From Candidatus Termititenax sp. (GTDB taxonomy: Bacteria; Margulisbacteria; Riflemargulisbacteria; GWF2-35-9; DYQY01), in assembly GCA_020719045.1 (NCBI GenBank), contig DYQY01000004.1:1-64000 (forward strand): DNA of 64,000 nt, in the 5' to 3' direction. The translations under genes were made by a program, and so were the position numbers. The notes under the pieces are model-generated. The model did no database searches and was not told the origin of the DNA. It saw only the letters and a program-made list of their open reading frames with translations. Positions 20,433 through 28,637 of the stretch are shown here, piece after piece. Numbering within the stretch: position 1 is the stretch's first letter; every line of letters begins with the position of its first letter.

Positions 20433-22028
20433 ATGACAAAACTAGAAGAAGAAATTAAACGCAGAAGAACTTTTGCGATTATCAGCCACCCAGATGCTGG
20501 TAAAACTACAATTACAGAAAAACTTCTACTGTTTGGTGGAGCTATTCAACAGGCAGGGGCAGTAAAAGCAAAAAAAACTGCCAAATATACAACATCTGAC
20601 TGGATGGAGCTTGAAAAGGAAAGAGGAGTATCTGTTTCAACCTCTGTTATGTGTTTTGAATATAATAACCACATTATCAATCTACTTGATACTCCAGGAC
20701 ATGCAGACTTTAGTGAAGACACATATAGAACATTATCAGCAGTTGACTCTGTTTTAATGATGATTGACTCTGTAAAAGGAGTTGAATCCAGAACTAGAAA
20801 GCTAATGGAAGTTTGTAAACAAAGAGATATTCCGGTTATCACCTTTATCAATAAACTTGACAGAGAAGGAATGAACCCATTTGACCTAATTGACAACATT
20901 GAAAAAGAACTTGATATACAAGCAACTCCTATGACTTGGCCAATAAGTATGGGCAAAACATTTAAGGGCATATACAACATTTATAATAAGCAATATTTGA
21001 GATTCAACACAACCGACAAATCCTTTACACCTATTGATGTAAACAACATTAACTCACCAGAATTCATTAATTTAATAAGCGAAAATGATCATAAAAAACT
21101 TATAGAAGATTTGGACATGATTAATGGTGCAGTAGACAAGTTCTATTATCCACTATACAAAGATGGACTTCAAACTCCTGTATACTTTGGTAGTGCCATT
21201 AATAATTTTGGAGTATTAGATTTACTTGATGCAATGATTAAGATTGCACCAGAGCCACAACCAGCTCCAGCAATCGAGAGAATTGTTGCTCCAGATGAAA
21301 ACAAAGTAACAGGGTTGGTATTTAAAATACATGCCAACATGGACCCTAAACATAGAGACAGAATAGCCTTCATGCGAATTAACTCAGGAGTGTTTACACG
21401 AGGAATGAAGCTGTTTAGCCATAGGTTAAACAGAGAAATAAAAATAGCAAATCCGCTTACTTTTATGGCTCAAGACAGAAGCATTACCGAGGAGGCCTAC
21501 CCAGGCGATATTGTTGGTATACACGATACAGGACTTATTAAAATTGGCGACTCGTTTACCGAGGGAGAACTACTAAACTTCACGGGTATACCAAACTTTT
21601 CCCCTGAACTATTTAAAAAAGTAATTGTTAAAAATGCACTTAAAAGCAAGCAACTTACAAAAGGGCTAAATCAGTTATTGGAAGAGGGCGCCATTCAGCT
21701 TTTTAAACAAGTGTTAGATAATCAGCTCGTTTTAGGAGCAGTTGGTGAGCTCCAATTTGATGTTGTAAAGTTTAGACTGCAAAACGAATATGGCGCAGAT
21801 TGTAACTATCTACCGTATAGCATTGCTTTTGCCTATTGGATAAAAGCAGATGAACAAGCCACAATTGATAAATTTATCTATGAAAATAAACAATATTTAG
21901 CAATGGATCATATGGATAACCCTGTTTACTTCTTTAGAGGTAACTGGGAAGTAGAGCACTTGAAAGAACTTTATCCAAAAATCAATTTTTATAAAACATC
22001 TGAATGCAAAGAAAAAGATAGAATTTAA
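20433..22028 (+). CDS. prfC: Peptide chain release factor 3
   Basis: RF3 is the GTPase that recycles RF1 and RF2 from the ribosome after termination. The 531-residue protein shows the translational GTPase motifs: SHPDAGKTTITEKLL (G1), the switch with KERGVSVSTSVM, DTPGHADFSEDTYR (G3) and NKLDREG (G4). The RF3 C-terminal domain carries AVGELQFDVVKFRLQNEYG. Length and order are typical. It is expressed alone, divergent from yajQ. Confidence 0.97.
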   Translation: MTKLEEEIKRRRTFAIISHPDAGKTTITEKLLLFGGAIQQAGAVKAKKTAKYTTSDWMELEKERGVSVSTSVMCFEYNNHIINLLDTPGHADFSEDTYRTLSAVDSVLMMIDSVKGVESRTRKLMEVCKQRDIPVITFINKLDREGMNPFDLIDNIEKELDIQATPMTWPISMGKTFKGIYNIYNKQYLRFNTTDKSFTPIDVNNINSPEFINLISENDHKKLIEDLDMINGAVDKFYYPLYKDGLQTPVYFGSAINNFGVLDLLDAMIKIAPEPQPAPAIERIVAPDENKVTGLVFKIHANMDPKHRDRIAFMRINSGVFTRGMKLFSHRLNREIKIANPLTFMAQDRSITEEAYPGDIVGIHDTGLIKIGDSFTEGELLNFTGIPNFSPELFKKVIVKNALKSKQLTKGLNQLLEEGAIQLFKQVLDNQLVLGAVGELQFDVVKFRLQNEYGADCNYLPYSIAFAYWIKADEQATIDKFIYENKQYLAMDHMDNPVYFFRGNWEVEHLKELYPKINFYKTSECKEKDRI

Positions 22029-22030
22029 TT

Positions 22031-22058
22031 TTGACTTTAATAAGAATCTAACTATATT
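22031..22058 (+). promoter_or_regulatory. Promoter of the 22067 membrane protein, probably leaderless
   Basis: TTGACT at 22031-22036 is followed after 16 bases by TATATT at 22053-22058. The ATG is at 22067, 8 bases past the -10 box, with no ribosome site. This repeats the arrangement seen at yajQ and prfC. Confidence 0.6.
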
Positions 22059-22066
22059 ATATAAAC

Positions 22067-22540
22067 ATGCAAATAATTGATTTCAAAGAACTCATCTCAT
22101 TTATTGAAAACTCGCCAGAAAAAAGTATTCCAAAATCTGTATTAATTACAGAAATTAATAACATGAAAAGGGATGCGGAGAGTCATGTTCATAAAGCTGG
22201 TAAAAGAATCAATATTGCAATAATTGCAACCATTCTTTACATTATTACAAAACTATCATTTATTCTTTTTGGATATTTTCTTAACTCTAAACCTGTTCTT
22301 CTTAATTTGTATATTATTGATGTAATAGTTCCCTCACTACTATGTATAGGACTTATATACAAAAACAAACATGCATCCTTAGCAATACTAATTTACTTTT
22401 TAATATCAAGTTATTTACATTTAGATGTGCAAGGAATAAACATTTTTAGATTCATAATTCTCTTTGTATACTCATACGTATACATTCAATCTTATATAGC
22501 GACAATTGCTTACCAAAAACATAAAATTCTTGGAAACTAA
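22067..22540 (+). CDS. Unknown four-helix membrane protein
   Basis: I do not recognise this 157-residue protein. A soluble N-terminal part of about 48 residues ends in a charged amphipathic stretch (NNMKRDAESHVHKAGKR). About four membrane helices follow, roughly 50-72, 78-98, 103-121 and 126-148, ending in QKHKILGN. It has its own promoter and appears monocistronic. The end overlaps the convergent LacI-type gene by 4 bases. No catalytic motif is visible. Confidence 0.7.
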   Translation: MQIIDFKELISFIENSPEKSIPKSVLITEINNMKRDAESHVHKAGKRINIAIIATILYIITKLSFILFGYFLNSKPVLLNLYIIDVIVPSLLCIGLIYKNKHASLAILIYFLISSYLHLDVQGINIFRFIILFVYSYVYIQSYIATIAYQKHKILGN

Positions 22541-23505
22541 ACTCTTCCTACAGAACCACCGATTAATAATGAGCTAGGTATTTTTATATATTGTTGATTA
22601 CCAAGCAAGTCTAGATATCTATCTTTTAATAGTTCCAAAGACTTCCTACCTAGTAGTTGCGTATCACCAAAGGCAGTAGTTAGCTTTGGAGTTGGAACAG
22701 TCACAAAATTTGGAAATCTTACTGAGTCAAATCCAGTGATTGAAATATCAGCCGGTATATTCAAATTATACCTTTCAGCAAACTTATAAAAATAGTATGC
22801 CAACAAATCATTACCACAAATAACCGCAGAAATATGCGGAGAATGAGACATTATTTGATTTACTACAATCTCAACAGTGTCATAGTTATCACAATTTGCT
22901 ACGTATACCATATCATCTTTAAAGTAAGGATTATTTCTAATTATTCCTCGCAAAAATTCAGTATTCATATATTCATTGGGATGATCACCTAACAAGACAG
23001 CAATGTTCTTGTGTCCACAACTAACTAAATAATTTGCTAACATTCCTGAAACTTCTTCTCTTTCAATGTATACAGAGGTTACAGGAATATCTTCGCTTGG
23101 TGGAGCTCCGCAAGAAACTAATGGAACTCGATACTTAATTAACTTTTCATAATACTCATCAGGCTGTTTGCCTAATAATATAAAACCTTGCAAATTGTGT
23201 ATACTGTAATAGTCCATATCTAAATTCGTAACAAATCTAGCTTGCAATCCAGAGTCAGATGCAGATGACATTATCCCTTGTACCACCTCACCATAATATT
23301 CATTTGAAAACACATGAGACATATCAGATACGAGTATTCCAAAATTCTGGATTTTATTGGTAAGTTTAGAGTAACCTTCTTTTTGAATAATTGTATATAT
23401 CTTGGATCTAACATTTTCAGAAATTTTATATGGTTTATTTAAAGCTAAGGAAACAGTACTTTCAGACACATCGCACATATTTGCAATCTCTTTTAGAGTT
23501 CTCAT
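22537..23505 (-). CDS. LacI-family transcriptional regulator
   Basis: This 322-residue regulator begins with a LacI helix-turn-helix (MRTLKEIANMCDVSESTVSL, then ALNKPYKISENVRSKI). A hinge and a periplasmic-binding-protein-like ligand domain follow (about 60-320), with VVNQIMSHSPHISAVICGNDLLAYYFYK and ISITGFDSVRFPNFVTVPTPKLTT. The ligand is likely a sugar or nucleoside, but no transport or catabolic genes lie beside it. AAGGAG sits 5 bases before the ATG. It is divergent from the unknown 23659 gene, and the 153-base gap between them holds repeated TTGAA boxes that could be its operators. Confidence 0.93.
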   Translation of the reverse strand: MRTLKEIANMCDVSESTVSLALNKPYKISENVRSKIYTIIQKEGYSKLTNKIQNFGILVSDMSHVFSNEYYGEVVQGIMSSASDSGLQARFVTNLDMDYYSIHNLQGFILLGKQPDEYYEKLIKYRVPLVSCGAPPSEDIPVTSVYIEREEVSGMLANYLVSCGHKNIAVLLGDHPNEYMNTEFLRGIIRNNPYFKDDMVYVANCDNYDTVEIVVNQIMSHSPHISAVICGNDLLAYYFYKFAERYNLNIPADISITGFDSVRFPNFVTVPTPKLTTAFGDTQLLGRKSLELLKDRYLDLLGNQQYIKIPSSLLIGGSVGRV

Positions 23506-23579
23506 AGGTTCTCCTTAGTATTATTTATATTAATATATCGTAAACAACTCCTGTCTATCCCAGCTATTTTAAAAAACAA

Positions 23580-23615
23580 TTCAATTTTTGAATAAACTTG
23601 AATGATATAATTGAA
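23580..23615. promoter_or_regulatory. Cluster of TTGAA/TTCAA boxes, possible operator
   Basis: In the gap between the LacI-type gene and the 23659 gene, TTCAA at 23580-23584 faces TTGAA at 23588-23592 as a 13-base palindrome. Two further TTGAA copies start at 23598 and 23611. The 10-base step between the first two TTGAA copies is one helical turn. The last copy overlaps the -35 of the 23659 promoter. AT-rich sequence can give such boxes by chance. Confidence 0.35.
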
Positions 23616-23641
23616 CAAATACGGGAAAAATATTATATAAT
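23611..23641 (+). promoter_or_regulatory. Possible promoter of the 23659 gene
   Basis: TTGAAC at 23611-23616 is followed by TATAAT at 23636-23641 after 19 bases, or by TTATAT at 23634-23639 after 17. An AAGGTGG ribosome site and the ATG at 23659 follow. Confidence 0.4.
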
Positions 23642-23658
23642 AAAATAAAGGTGGAAAA

Positions 23659-23982
23659 ATGGAAAACGTACTAATTAATAAACTAGACCAACACACAACA
23701 GTTCTTCCATATAAATATGCTAAATTAATTGAGCCATTTAATCAATTTATGTTTTTTGATGAAAACTTACAAAAAATATTAGCTAAATCCATGCTACTTG
23801 AAGATAAGAAGCATAGAATTAATATTGCATTAAATATGGCACCAAAAAAAACACTTAGTAATAATAAAATAAGCTTTAAAATTATAGAATCACCAATTAT
23901 TAATAGTGATGTCAACGTAAATATATCATTAAACGATGAAAGCTCTCTGAAATTTTATATTGAAGAGGGAATCAGCGTATAA
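23659..23982 (+). CDS. Unknown 107-residue protein
   Basis: I do not recognise this protein. It is soluble and has no signal peptide or cysteines. The first half is mixed and predicted helical (LPYKYAKLIEPFNQFMFFDENLQKIL). The second half is strand-like, with KISFKIIESPIINSDVNVNISLNDESSLKFYIEEG. The AAGGTGG before the ATG supports real translation. It lies between the divergent LacI-type regulator and gmhA. Confidence 0.65.
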   Translation: MENVLINKLDQHTTVLPYKYAKLIEPFNQFMFFDENLQKILAKSMLLEDKKHRINIALNMAPKKTLSNNKISFKIIESPIINSDVNVNISLNDESSLKFYIEEGISV

Positions 23983-23990
23983 CAAAAACC

Positions 23991-24019
23991 TTTAACCAAT
24001 AATCATACCGTTATATGAT
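23991..24019 (+). promoter_or_regulatory. Possible promoter of gmhA
   Basis: TATGAT at 24014-24019 lies 17 bases after a weak TTTAAC at 23991-23996. The -10 is one arm of an inverted repeat, ATCATA at 24002-24007 and TATGAT at 24014-24019, which could also bind a regulator. The gmhA ATG follows at 24051. Confidence 0.35.
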
Positions 24020-24050
24020 ATTAATATTCAAAACTTTGAAAGGATTACAC

Positions 24051-24626
24051 ATGAACAATATTATTCTTAAATCGTTTAAAGATTCAATTGCACTTAAAGA
24101 AAGCGTACTAAATAATAAAACTATTCTTAACGCAATAAGTGATACAACGAAGATTTGCATTAACGCACTTAAAAATGGAAACAAAATACTAATTGCAGGA
24201 AACGGCGGAAGTGCAGCTGACGCTCAGCATTTTGCAGCTGAGCTTGTCGGTAGATTCTATTTAAACAGAAAAGGACTAGCAGCAATAGCATTAACAACCG
24301 ACACCTCAATCATCACCGCAATAGGTAACGATTTCGGTTACGAACAAATATTCAAGAAGCAAGTAGAAGGTCTAGGAAAAGAAGGAGACATATTTTTTGG
24401 CATATCAACCAGCGGAAACTCAAACAACATAATGGAAGCAATTCATGAATGTAAGGATAAAAACATAAAGGTTATTGGGCTTACAGGCAAAGACGGAGGC
24501 AAAATGGCACCTCTATGCGATATTAATATCTGTATCCCAGGAATCATAACCCCACGAATACAAGAATGCCATAGTTTAATTATTCATATCATTTGCGAGA
24601 TTATTGAGAAAGAAATTTTCAGCTAA
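24051..24626 (+). CDS. gmhA: Sedoheptulose 7-phosphate isomerase
   Basis: GmhA converts sedoheptulose 7-phosphate to D-glycero-D-manno-heptose 7-phosphate, the first step toward ADP-heptose for the LPS core. The 191-residue protein has the SIS-fold signatures AGNGGSAADAQHFAAELVGRF and GISTSGNSNNIMEAI, with the C-terminal metal-site region RIQECHSLIIHIICEIIE. The ATG at 24051 has AAAGGA 6 bases upstream; an in-frame start at 24015 precedes that site and is rejected. hldE, the next two steps, lies 0.7 kb downstream on the other strand. Confidence 0.95.
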   Translation: MNNIILKSFKDSIALKESVLNNKTILNAISDTTKICINALKNGNKILIAGNGGSAADAQHFAAELVGRFYLNRKGLAAIALTTDTSIITAIGNDFGYEQIFKKQVEGLGKEGDIFFGISTSGNSNNIMEAIHECKDKNIKVIGLTGKDGGKMAPLCDINICIPGIITPRIQECHSLIIHIICEIIEKEIFS

Positions 24627-25074
24627 TATTTTTTCTTTTTGTTTCAAAAAATGAAGTTAAAATACTAGAACATTTTTCAGTTGGATAGTAATCATATTTT
24701 ACTTTGTGAATTAATTTATTATCATCAAAAAAACTATACTTACTTACAACACATCCTGCCTTAGGATCTATTGCCCCAAAAACCACTTTAGCAATTCTAG
24801 ATTGGATTATTGCACCAACACACATGATACAGGGTTCAAGTGTAACATATAGCTCACAACCATCTAATCTCCAGTTGTTTAGTGCCTTGCAAGCAGATTG
24901 AATAGCATCTACTTCTGCGTGAAGCAACGCATTATTATCTAAAACTCTTTTATTTCTACCTTTTGATATAATACAGCCATCTTTAACGATAATAGCTCCA
25001 ACTGGAACATCATCATGTTCTAAGCAGAGTAGGGCTTGTTCATAAGCAATATCCATATAGCATAGATTTTCCAT
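24619..25074 (-). CDS. tadA: tRNA-specific adenosine deaminase
   Basis: TadA deaminates A34 to inosine in tRNA-Arg(ACG). The 151-residue protein has the zinc cytidine-deaminase motif LHAEVDAIQSACKAL (His ligand and catalytic Glu) and LEPCIMCVGAII (two Cys ligands). The ATG at 25074 is chosen because AGGAG lies 7 bases before it; an ORF start at 25095 is possible but would sit just before a TATAAT at 25092-25087. The gene converges with gmhA, overlapping by 8 bases. Confidence 0.93.
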   Translation of the reverse strand: MENLCYMDIAYEQALLCLEHDDVPVGAIIVKDGCIISKGRNKRVLDNNALLHAEVDAIQSACKALNNWRLDGCELYVTLEPCIMCVGAIIQSRIAKVVFGAIDPKAGCVVSKYSFFDDNKLIHKVKYDYYPTEKCSSILTSFFETKRKNIS

Positions 25075-25097
25075 ATAAGTTCTCCTATTATACACCG

Positions 25098-25126
25098 TTG
25101 ACAGTGATTTTTTAGCATGGTATATT
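25098..25126 (+). promoter_or_regulatory. Strong promoter of the tRNA-Val/tRNA-Glu pair
   Basis: A perfect TTGACA at 25098-25103 is followed after exactly 17 bases by TATATT at 25121-25126, which also carries the extended TGG just before it. This is the best match to the vegetative consensus that I found in the window, as expected for stable RNA. Transcription would begin near 25133, 28 bases before tRNA-Val. Confidence 0.85.
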
Positions 25127-25160
25127 TTCTAAGCCTTTTAAAAAGGTGGTATTTTGTTTA

Positions 25161-25236
25161 GGGCGGTTAGCTCAGATGGGAGAGCATCTGGTTTACACCC
25201 AGAGGGTCGGCAGTTCGATCCTGTCACCGCCCACCA
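25161..25236 (+). tRNA. tRNA-Val (anticodon TAC)
   Basis: A 76-base tRNA folds cleanly. The acceptor stem GGGCGGT pairs with ACCGCCC, and the D arm contains GCTCAGATGGGAGAGC. The anticodon loop TTTACAC gives TAC, which reads GTN valine codons. The T arm carries GTTCGATC. CCA is encoded in the DNA. Confidence 0.97.
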
Positions 25237-25247
25237 TAAATATTAGT

Positions 25248-25322
25248 GGCCCCTTCGTCTAGTGGTTAGGACACCAGGTTTTCATCCTGTAAGCAGGAGT
25301 TCGATCCTCCTAGGGGCTGCCA
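25248..25322 (+). tRNA. tRNA-Glu (anticodon TTC)
   Basis: A 75-base tRNA begins 11 bases after tRNA-Val. The acceptor GGCCCCT pairs with AGGGGCT, including one G-U pair. The anticodon loop TTTTCAT gives TTC for GAA and GAG. The T loop reads GTTCGATC and the 3' CCA is encoded. It shares the upstream promoter with tRNA-Val. Confidence 0.97.
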
Positions 25323-25342
25323 TTTAAATATTCTTTTAAAGA

Positions 25343-26752
25343 TTAACGAGTAGGGCTCATTTTGCTAATAACATTAGTTGTTGAATAACCATCTACGAAT
25401 TGAATAATTTCTACTTTCCCAGAAAACTCTCTTCCAACCACATCTTCTGCCTTATAGTCTCCACCTTTAACTAAAATATCAGGCGAAATACTCTTAATTA
25501 GCTCATAAGGAGTATCCTCATCGAAGATAGTTATATAATCTATAAAATCCAAAAAAGATAGTACTTCTGCACGATCCTGCTCATTATTAATAGGCCTATC
25601 GAAACCTTTAAGTCGCTTCACTGACGCATCGCTATTTAGACCTAAAACTAGAATGTCACCTAATTTACTTGCTTCACGCAAATACGACAAATGACCTTTA
25701 TGCAAAATATCAAAACATCCATTAGTAAATACAATTTTTTTTGATTTTTTCTTTTCATTATCAATAATTCTTATTAATTCTTTTCTATTTAGTAGTTTTG
25801 TAGAAATATCATTCATTGCGGTAAGCAATTCATCTTTATATACTGGGGTAGTACCAAACTTGCTAACAACAATTCCTGCTGCAATATTAGCCATTTTAAC
25901 AGCATCTTCAATTTTCATACCTAACGCAATACCCAAAGAAACAGTTGCTATTACAGTATCACCAGCACCAGAAACATCATAAACTTCTTTTGCCTCTGTT
26001 GGAAAATTAATTGTATGTTCTCTGGATATTAAAATCATACCTTTTTCAGACCGCGTAACAAGTAAATACTCAATATTAAATTTATTAAGTAAAGGTAGGG
26101 CGTATTTTTTGATTTCTTCGTCAGAATTAATGATAGTGGTACCAGAAACCTGTTCTAACTCCTTTAAATTAGGGGTTATCATGTATGAACCATTATATTT
26201 ATTCCAGTCATTTCCTTTTGGGTCAACTATCACTGGAATGCTATTTTCTTTGCACTTTTTAATAATTAATTGGCAACTTTCAGTAGTACAAGATCCCTTT
26301 AAGTAATCCGATATAATAAAAACAGAAATATCGTTATTAACTAACTTGCTTAATTTTTCTTCCAATAAACCAAACAATGAAGTATCAATCTTTAATGATT
26401 CCTCAAAATCTAGCCTTGTTATTTGTTGATGACCACCTATAACCCTAATTTTAGTGATTGTAGGATTCGTCATAGTTAAACTCTCTAATTTAACTCCTTC
26501 ATTTTCCGTTAAAGATACTAAGTCCTTACCGTTCTTATCCTTTCCTATAAAACCAAGCAAAATCGGAGAATTTCCAAGCTTAGCTATATTATTAGCAACA
26601 TTTGCCGAGCCACCAAGTGTCATATGCTCATTATTAACTTTTACAATTGGAACAGGAGCTTCAGGCGATATACGGCTTACATTGCCAGTAAAATACTTAT
26701 CAAGCATAATATCGCCATAAATTAAAATCTTCTTATTAGCTTTTAAATCCAT
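25343..26752 (-). CDS. hldE: Bifunctional heptose 7-phosphate kinase / heptose 1-phosphate adenylyltransferase
   Basis: HldE makes ADP-heptose for the LPS core. The 469-residue protein is the two-domain form. An N-terminal ribokinase-like kinase (about 1-320) has ISPEAPVPIVKV, GGSANVANNIAKLG and the catalytic GAGDT. The C-terminal nucleotidyltransferase (about 335-469) has FTNGCFDILHKGHLSYL and LGLNSDASVKRLKG. AAGGAG lies 7 bases before the ATG, with a promoter just upstream. With gmhA this accounts for most of ADP-heptose synthesis; the GmhB phosphatase and the HldD epimerase are not in the window. Confidence 0.97.
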   Translation of the reverse strand: MDLKANKKILIYGDIMLDKYFTGNVSRISPEAPVPIVKVNNEHMTLGGSANVANNIAKLGNSPILLGFIGKDKNGKDLVSLTENEGVKLESLTMTNPTITKIRVIGGHQQITRLDFEESLKIDTSLFGLLEEKLSKLVNNDISVFIISDYLKGSCTTESCQLIIKKCKENSIPVIVDPKGNDWNKYNGSYMITPNLKELEQVSGTTIINSDEEIKKYALPLLNKFNIEYLLVTRSEKGMILISREHTINFPTEAKEVYDVSGAGDTVIATVSLGIALGMKIEDAVKMANIAAGIVVSKFGTTPVYKDELLTAMNDISTKLLNRKELIRIIDNEKKKSKKIVFTNGCFDILHKGHLSYLREASKLGDILVLGLNSDASVKRLKGFDRPINNEQDRAEVLSFLDFIDYITIFDEDTPYELIKSISPDILVKGGDYKAEDVVGREFSGKVEIIQFVDGYSTTNVISKMSPTR

Positions 26753-26779
26753 TAACTAACTCCTTATTCATTTAAAGAT

Positions 26780-26808
26780 ATTATGCTTATTCTACTAATA
26801 TTTTGCAA
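26780..26808 (-). promoter_or_regulatory. Promoter of hldE
   Basis: On the minus strand, TTGCAA (26808-26803) is followed after 17 bases by CATAAT (26785-26780). Transcription would begin near 26773, giving a leader of about 21 bases with the AAGGAG site. The same TTGCAA -35 form appears before hpf and yajQ. Confidence 0.6.
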
Positions 26809-27089
26809 GCGATGAGAGAGGCTCAATATCAACCAACCAAAAAGACAAGTAATTTACTAAATATTCAATGTCGCATAATATATATTATGTAAAATATCAA
26901 TATTATTCTTTTATAGCCAAAACCCTTCTTGTTATTGATTAGCATAAACTTATTCACAAAATTTTGCGTTATCCACATTCACTCCTCAGTATCGACATTG
27001 TTTTATAATGAGAAATTTTGCCTTTTCATCCACCCAGCGATAATCTACAATTACCAAAGATAAAAAACTTAAAATACAAGGGAGCTAAA
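26809..27089. other. Intergenic region between hldE and gpmI
   Basis: This divergent gap contains no gene I can support. It holds a 16-base perfect palindrome, CATAATATATATTATG, at 26874-26889 and a TATAAT at 27004-27009 that is the best candidate -10 for gpmI. No good -35 stands before that box. The remainder is AT-rich with scattered pyrimidine tracts. Confidence 0.5.
26874..26889. promoter_or_regulatory. 16-base perfect palindrome
   Basis: CATAATAT is followed directly by its exact complement ATATTATG. It lies between the divergent hldE and gpmI promoters, in a position suited to a shared operator. Its pure AT core also makes a chance origin possible. Confidence 0.35.
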
Positions 27090-28637
27090 ATGACAAAGTA
27101 TCGTCCAGCACTTATTGCAATATTAGATGGTTGGGGAATCGGGAGAAAAGATAACAGCAATGCCATCTATCTTGCTAAGACTCCAAATTTAACAAGTTTC
27201 TTAGAAAAGTATCCTATGGCATCCTTAAAGACCAATGGACTCGATGTTGGACTTCCTGATGGAGTAATGGGAAACTCGGAAGTTGGTCATCAAAATATTG
27301 GAGCAGGAAGAATTGTTTATCAATCATTAGCTAAAATTAATGTCGAAATAATGAATGGCAATTTTTTTAAAAATAAGGCAATTGATGACGCCTTTCAAAA
27401 TGCGATAAAAAATAATTCAGCAATTCACTTTATGGGACTATTATCAGATGGTGGCGTACACAGTGATATTTCCCACTTATTTACCCTACTCCTAAAATCA
27501 AAAATAATGAATATGTCTAAGGTTTACATTCACGCCCTAATGGACGGAAGAGACACCTCCCCTACCTCAGGTATTAATTACATGGAAAAACTTGAAAATA
27601 AGATAAATGAACTTGGTGTAGGTGCAATAGCAACAGTTACAGGAAGATACTACGCAATGGATAGAGACAATAATTACGATAGAAACATTTTGGCATACAA
27701 TGCAATTGTTAATGGAACTGGAGAAACCCATACTAATCCAGTCGCCTTACTTAAGGAAAAATATAGTGAGGGAAGAACCGATGAATTTATTATGCCTACA
27801 AACATACTAGATACAAACGGTAAGATTGTTAAAATTGAGAATAATGATTCTTTTGTATTTTTTAATTTTAGACCAGACAGAGCTAGACAAATTACAAAAA
27901 CTTTATTAAACAAGGTAAATGACGACCCAAAAAACTTATTCACTAATATTAAAACACCTAATATTTTCTTTGCAAGTTTCACGGAATATCAATCAGGATT
28001 AAATGAGAATGTTGCTTATCCTCCAGACTCTTTTAACAACACACTTGGGGAATTTCTCTCAAACAATAACATGACTCAACTTAGAATTGCTGAAACAGAA
28101 AAGTATGCTCATGTTACATTTTTCTTTAACGGTGGTTCTGAAAAAGTATTTCCTGGTGAGGACAGGATTCTAGTTCCTTCTCCAAAAGAAGTTGATGGCT
28201 ACTACGACAGAAAGCCTGAGATGTCAGCTCCTGAAGTAACAGAGAAACTACTTGAAGCTATAAAAAGCGATAAATACGATGTAATCATCCTTAACTATGC
28301 GAACATGGACATGGTTGGACACACAGGTGTTATTCCTGCCGCGATTAAGGCAGTTGAAACAGTTGATGATTGCATTGGAAAAGTAATTCAAGCCATACAA
28401 GCAAAAAATGGCATAGCTATTGTCACTGCTGACCATGGAAATGCTGACCACATGGCTGAAGCAGATGGTTCACCAATGACAGCTCATTCCATGAATCTTG
28501 TCCCAATGGTAATAATAACCAATGATAAGATTGAACTTAAAAAAGAAGGAAAACTGGCAGACATTGCTCCTACGCTATTAGACCTACTAGAAATCAAAAA
28601 ACCAGAAGAAATGACTGGCGAGTCACTGTTAATTTAA
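27090..28637 (+). CDS. gpmI: 2,3-bisphosphoglycerate-independent phosphoglycerate mutase
   Basis: This enzyme interconverts 3- and 2-phosphoglycerate in glycolysis using two Mn2+ ions and a phosphoserine. The 515-residue protein has the alkaline-phosphatase-type metal sites in ALIAILDGWGIG and VTADHGNADHM, and the catalytic serine in GVMGNSEVGHQNIGAGR. The ATG at 27090 follows GGGAG by 5 bases; an in-frame start at 27018 lies before that site and is rejected. The cofactor-dependent gpmA occurs 2.6 kb away on the other strand, so the cell carries two unrelated enzymes for one step. Confidence 0.97.
   Translation: MTKYRPALIAILDGWGIGRKDNSNAIYLAKTPNLTSFLEKYPMASLKTNGLDVGLPDGVMGNSEVGHQNIGAGRIVYQSLAKINVEIMNGNFFKNKAIDDAFQNAIKNNSAIHFMGLLSDGGVHSDISHLFTLLLKSKIMNMSKVYIHALMDGRDTSPTSGINYMEKLENKINELGVGAIATVTGRYYAMDRDNNYDRNILAYNAIVNGTGETHTNPVALLKEKYSEGRTDEFIMPTNILDTNGKIVKIENNDSFVFFNFRPDRARQITKTLLNKVNDDPKNLFTNIKTPNIFFASFTEYQSGLNENVAYPPDSFNNTLGEFLSNNNMTQLRIAETEKYAHVTFFFNGGSEKVFPGEDRILVPSPKEVDGYYDRKPEMSAPEVTEKLLEAIKSDKYDVIILNYANMDMVGHTGVIPAAIKAVETVDDCIGKVIQAIQAKNGIAIVTADHGNADHMAEADGSPMTAHSMNLVPMVIITNDKIELKKEGKLADIAPTLLDLLEIKKPEEMTGESLLI

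Noticed and set aside
25323-25342. Terminator after tRNA-Glu
   Set aside because: The short TTTAAA palindromes form only weak A-T stems and no T-run follows.
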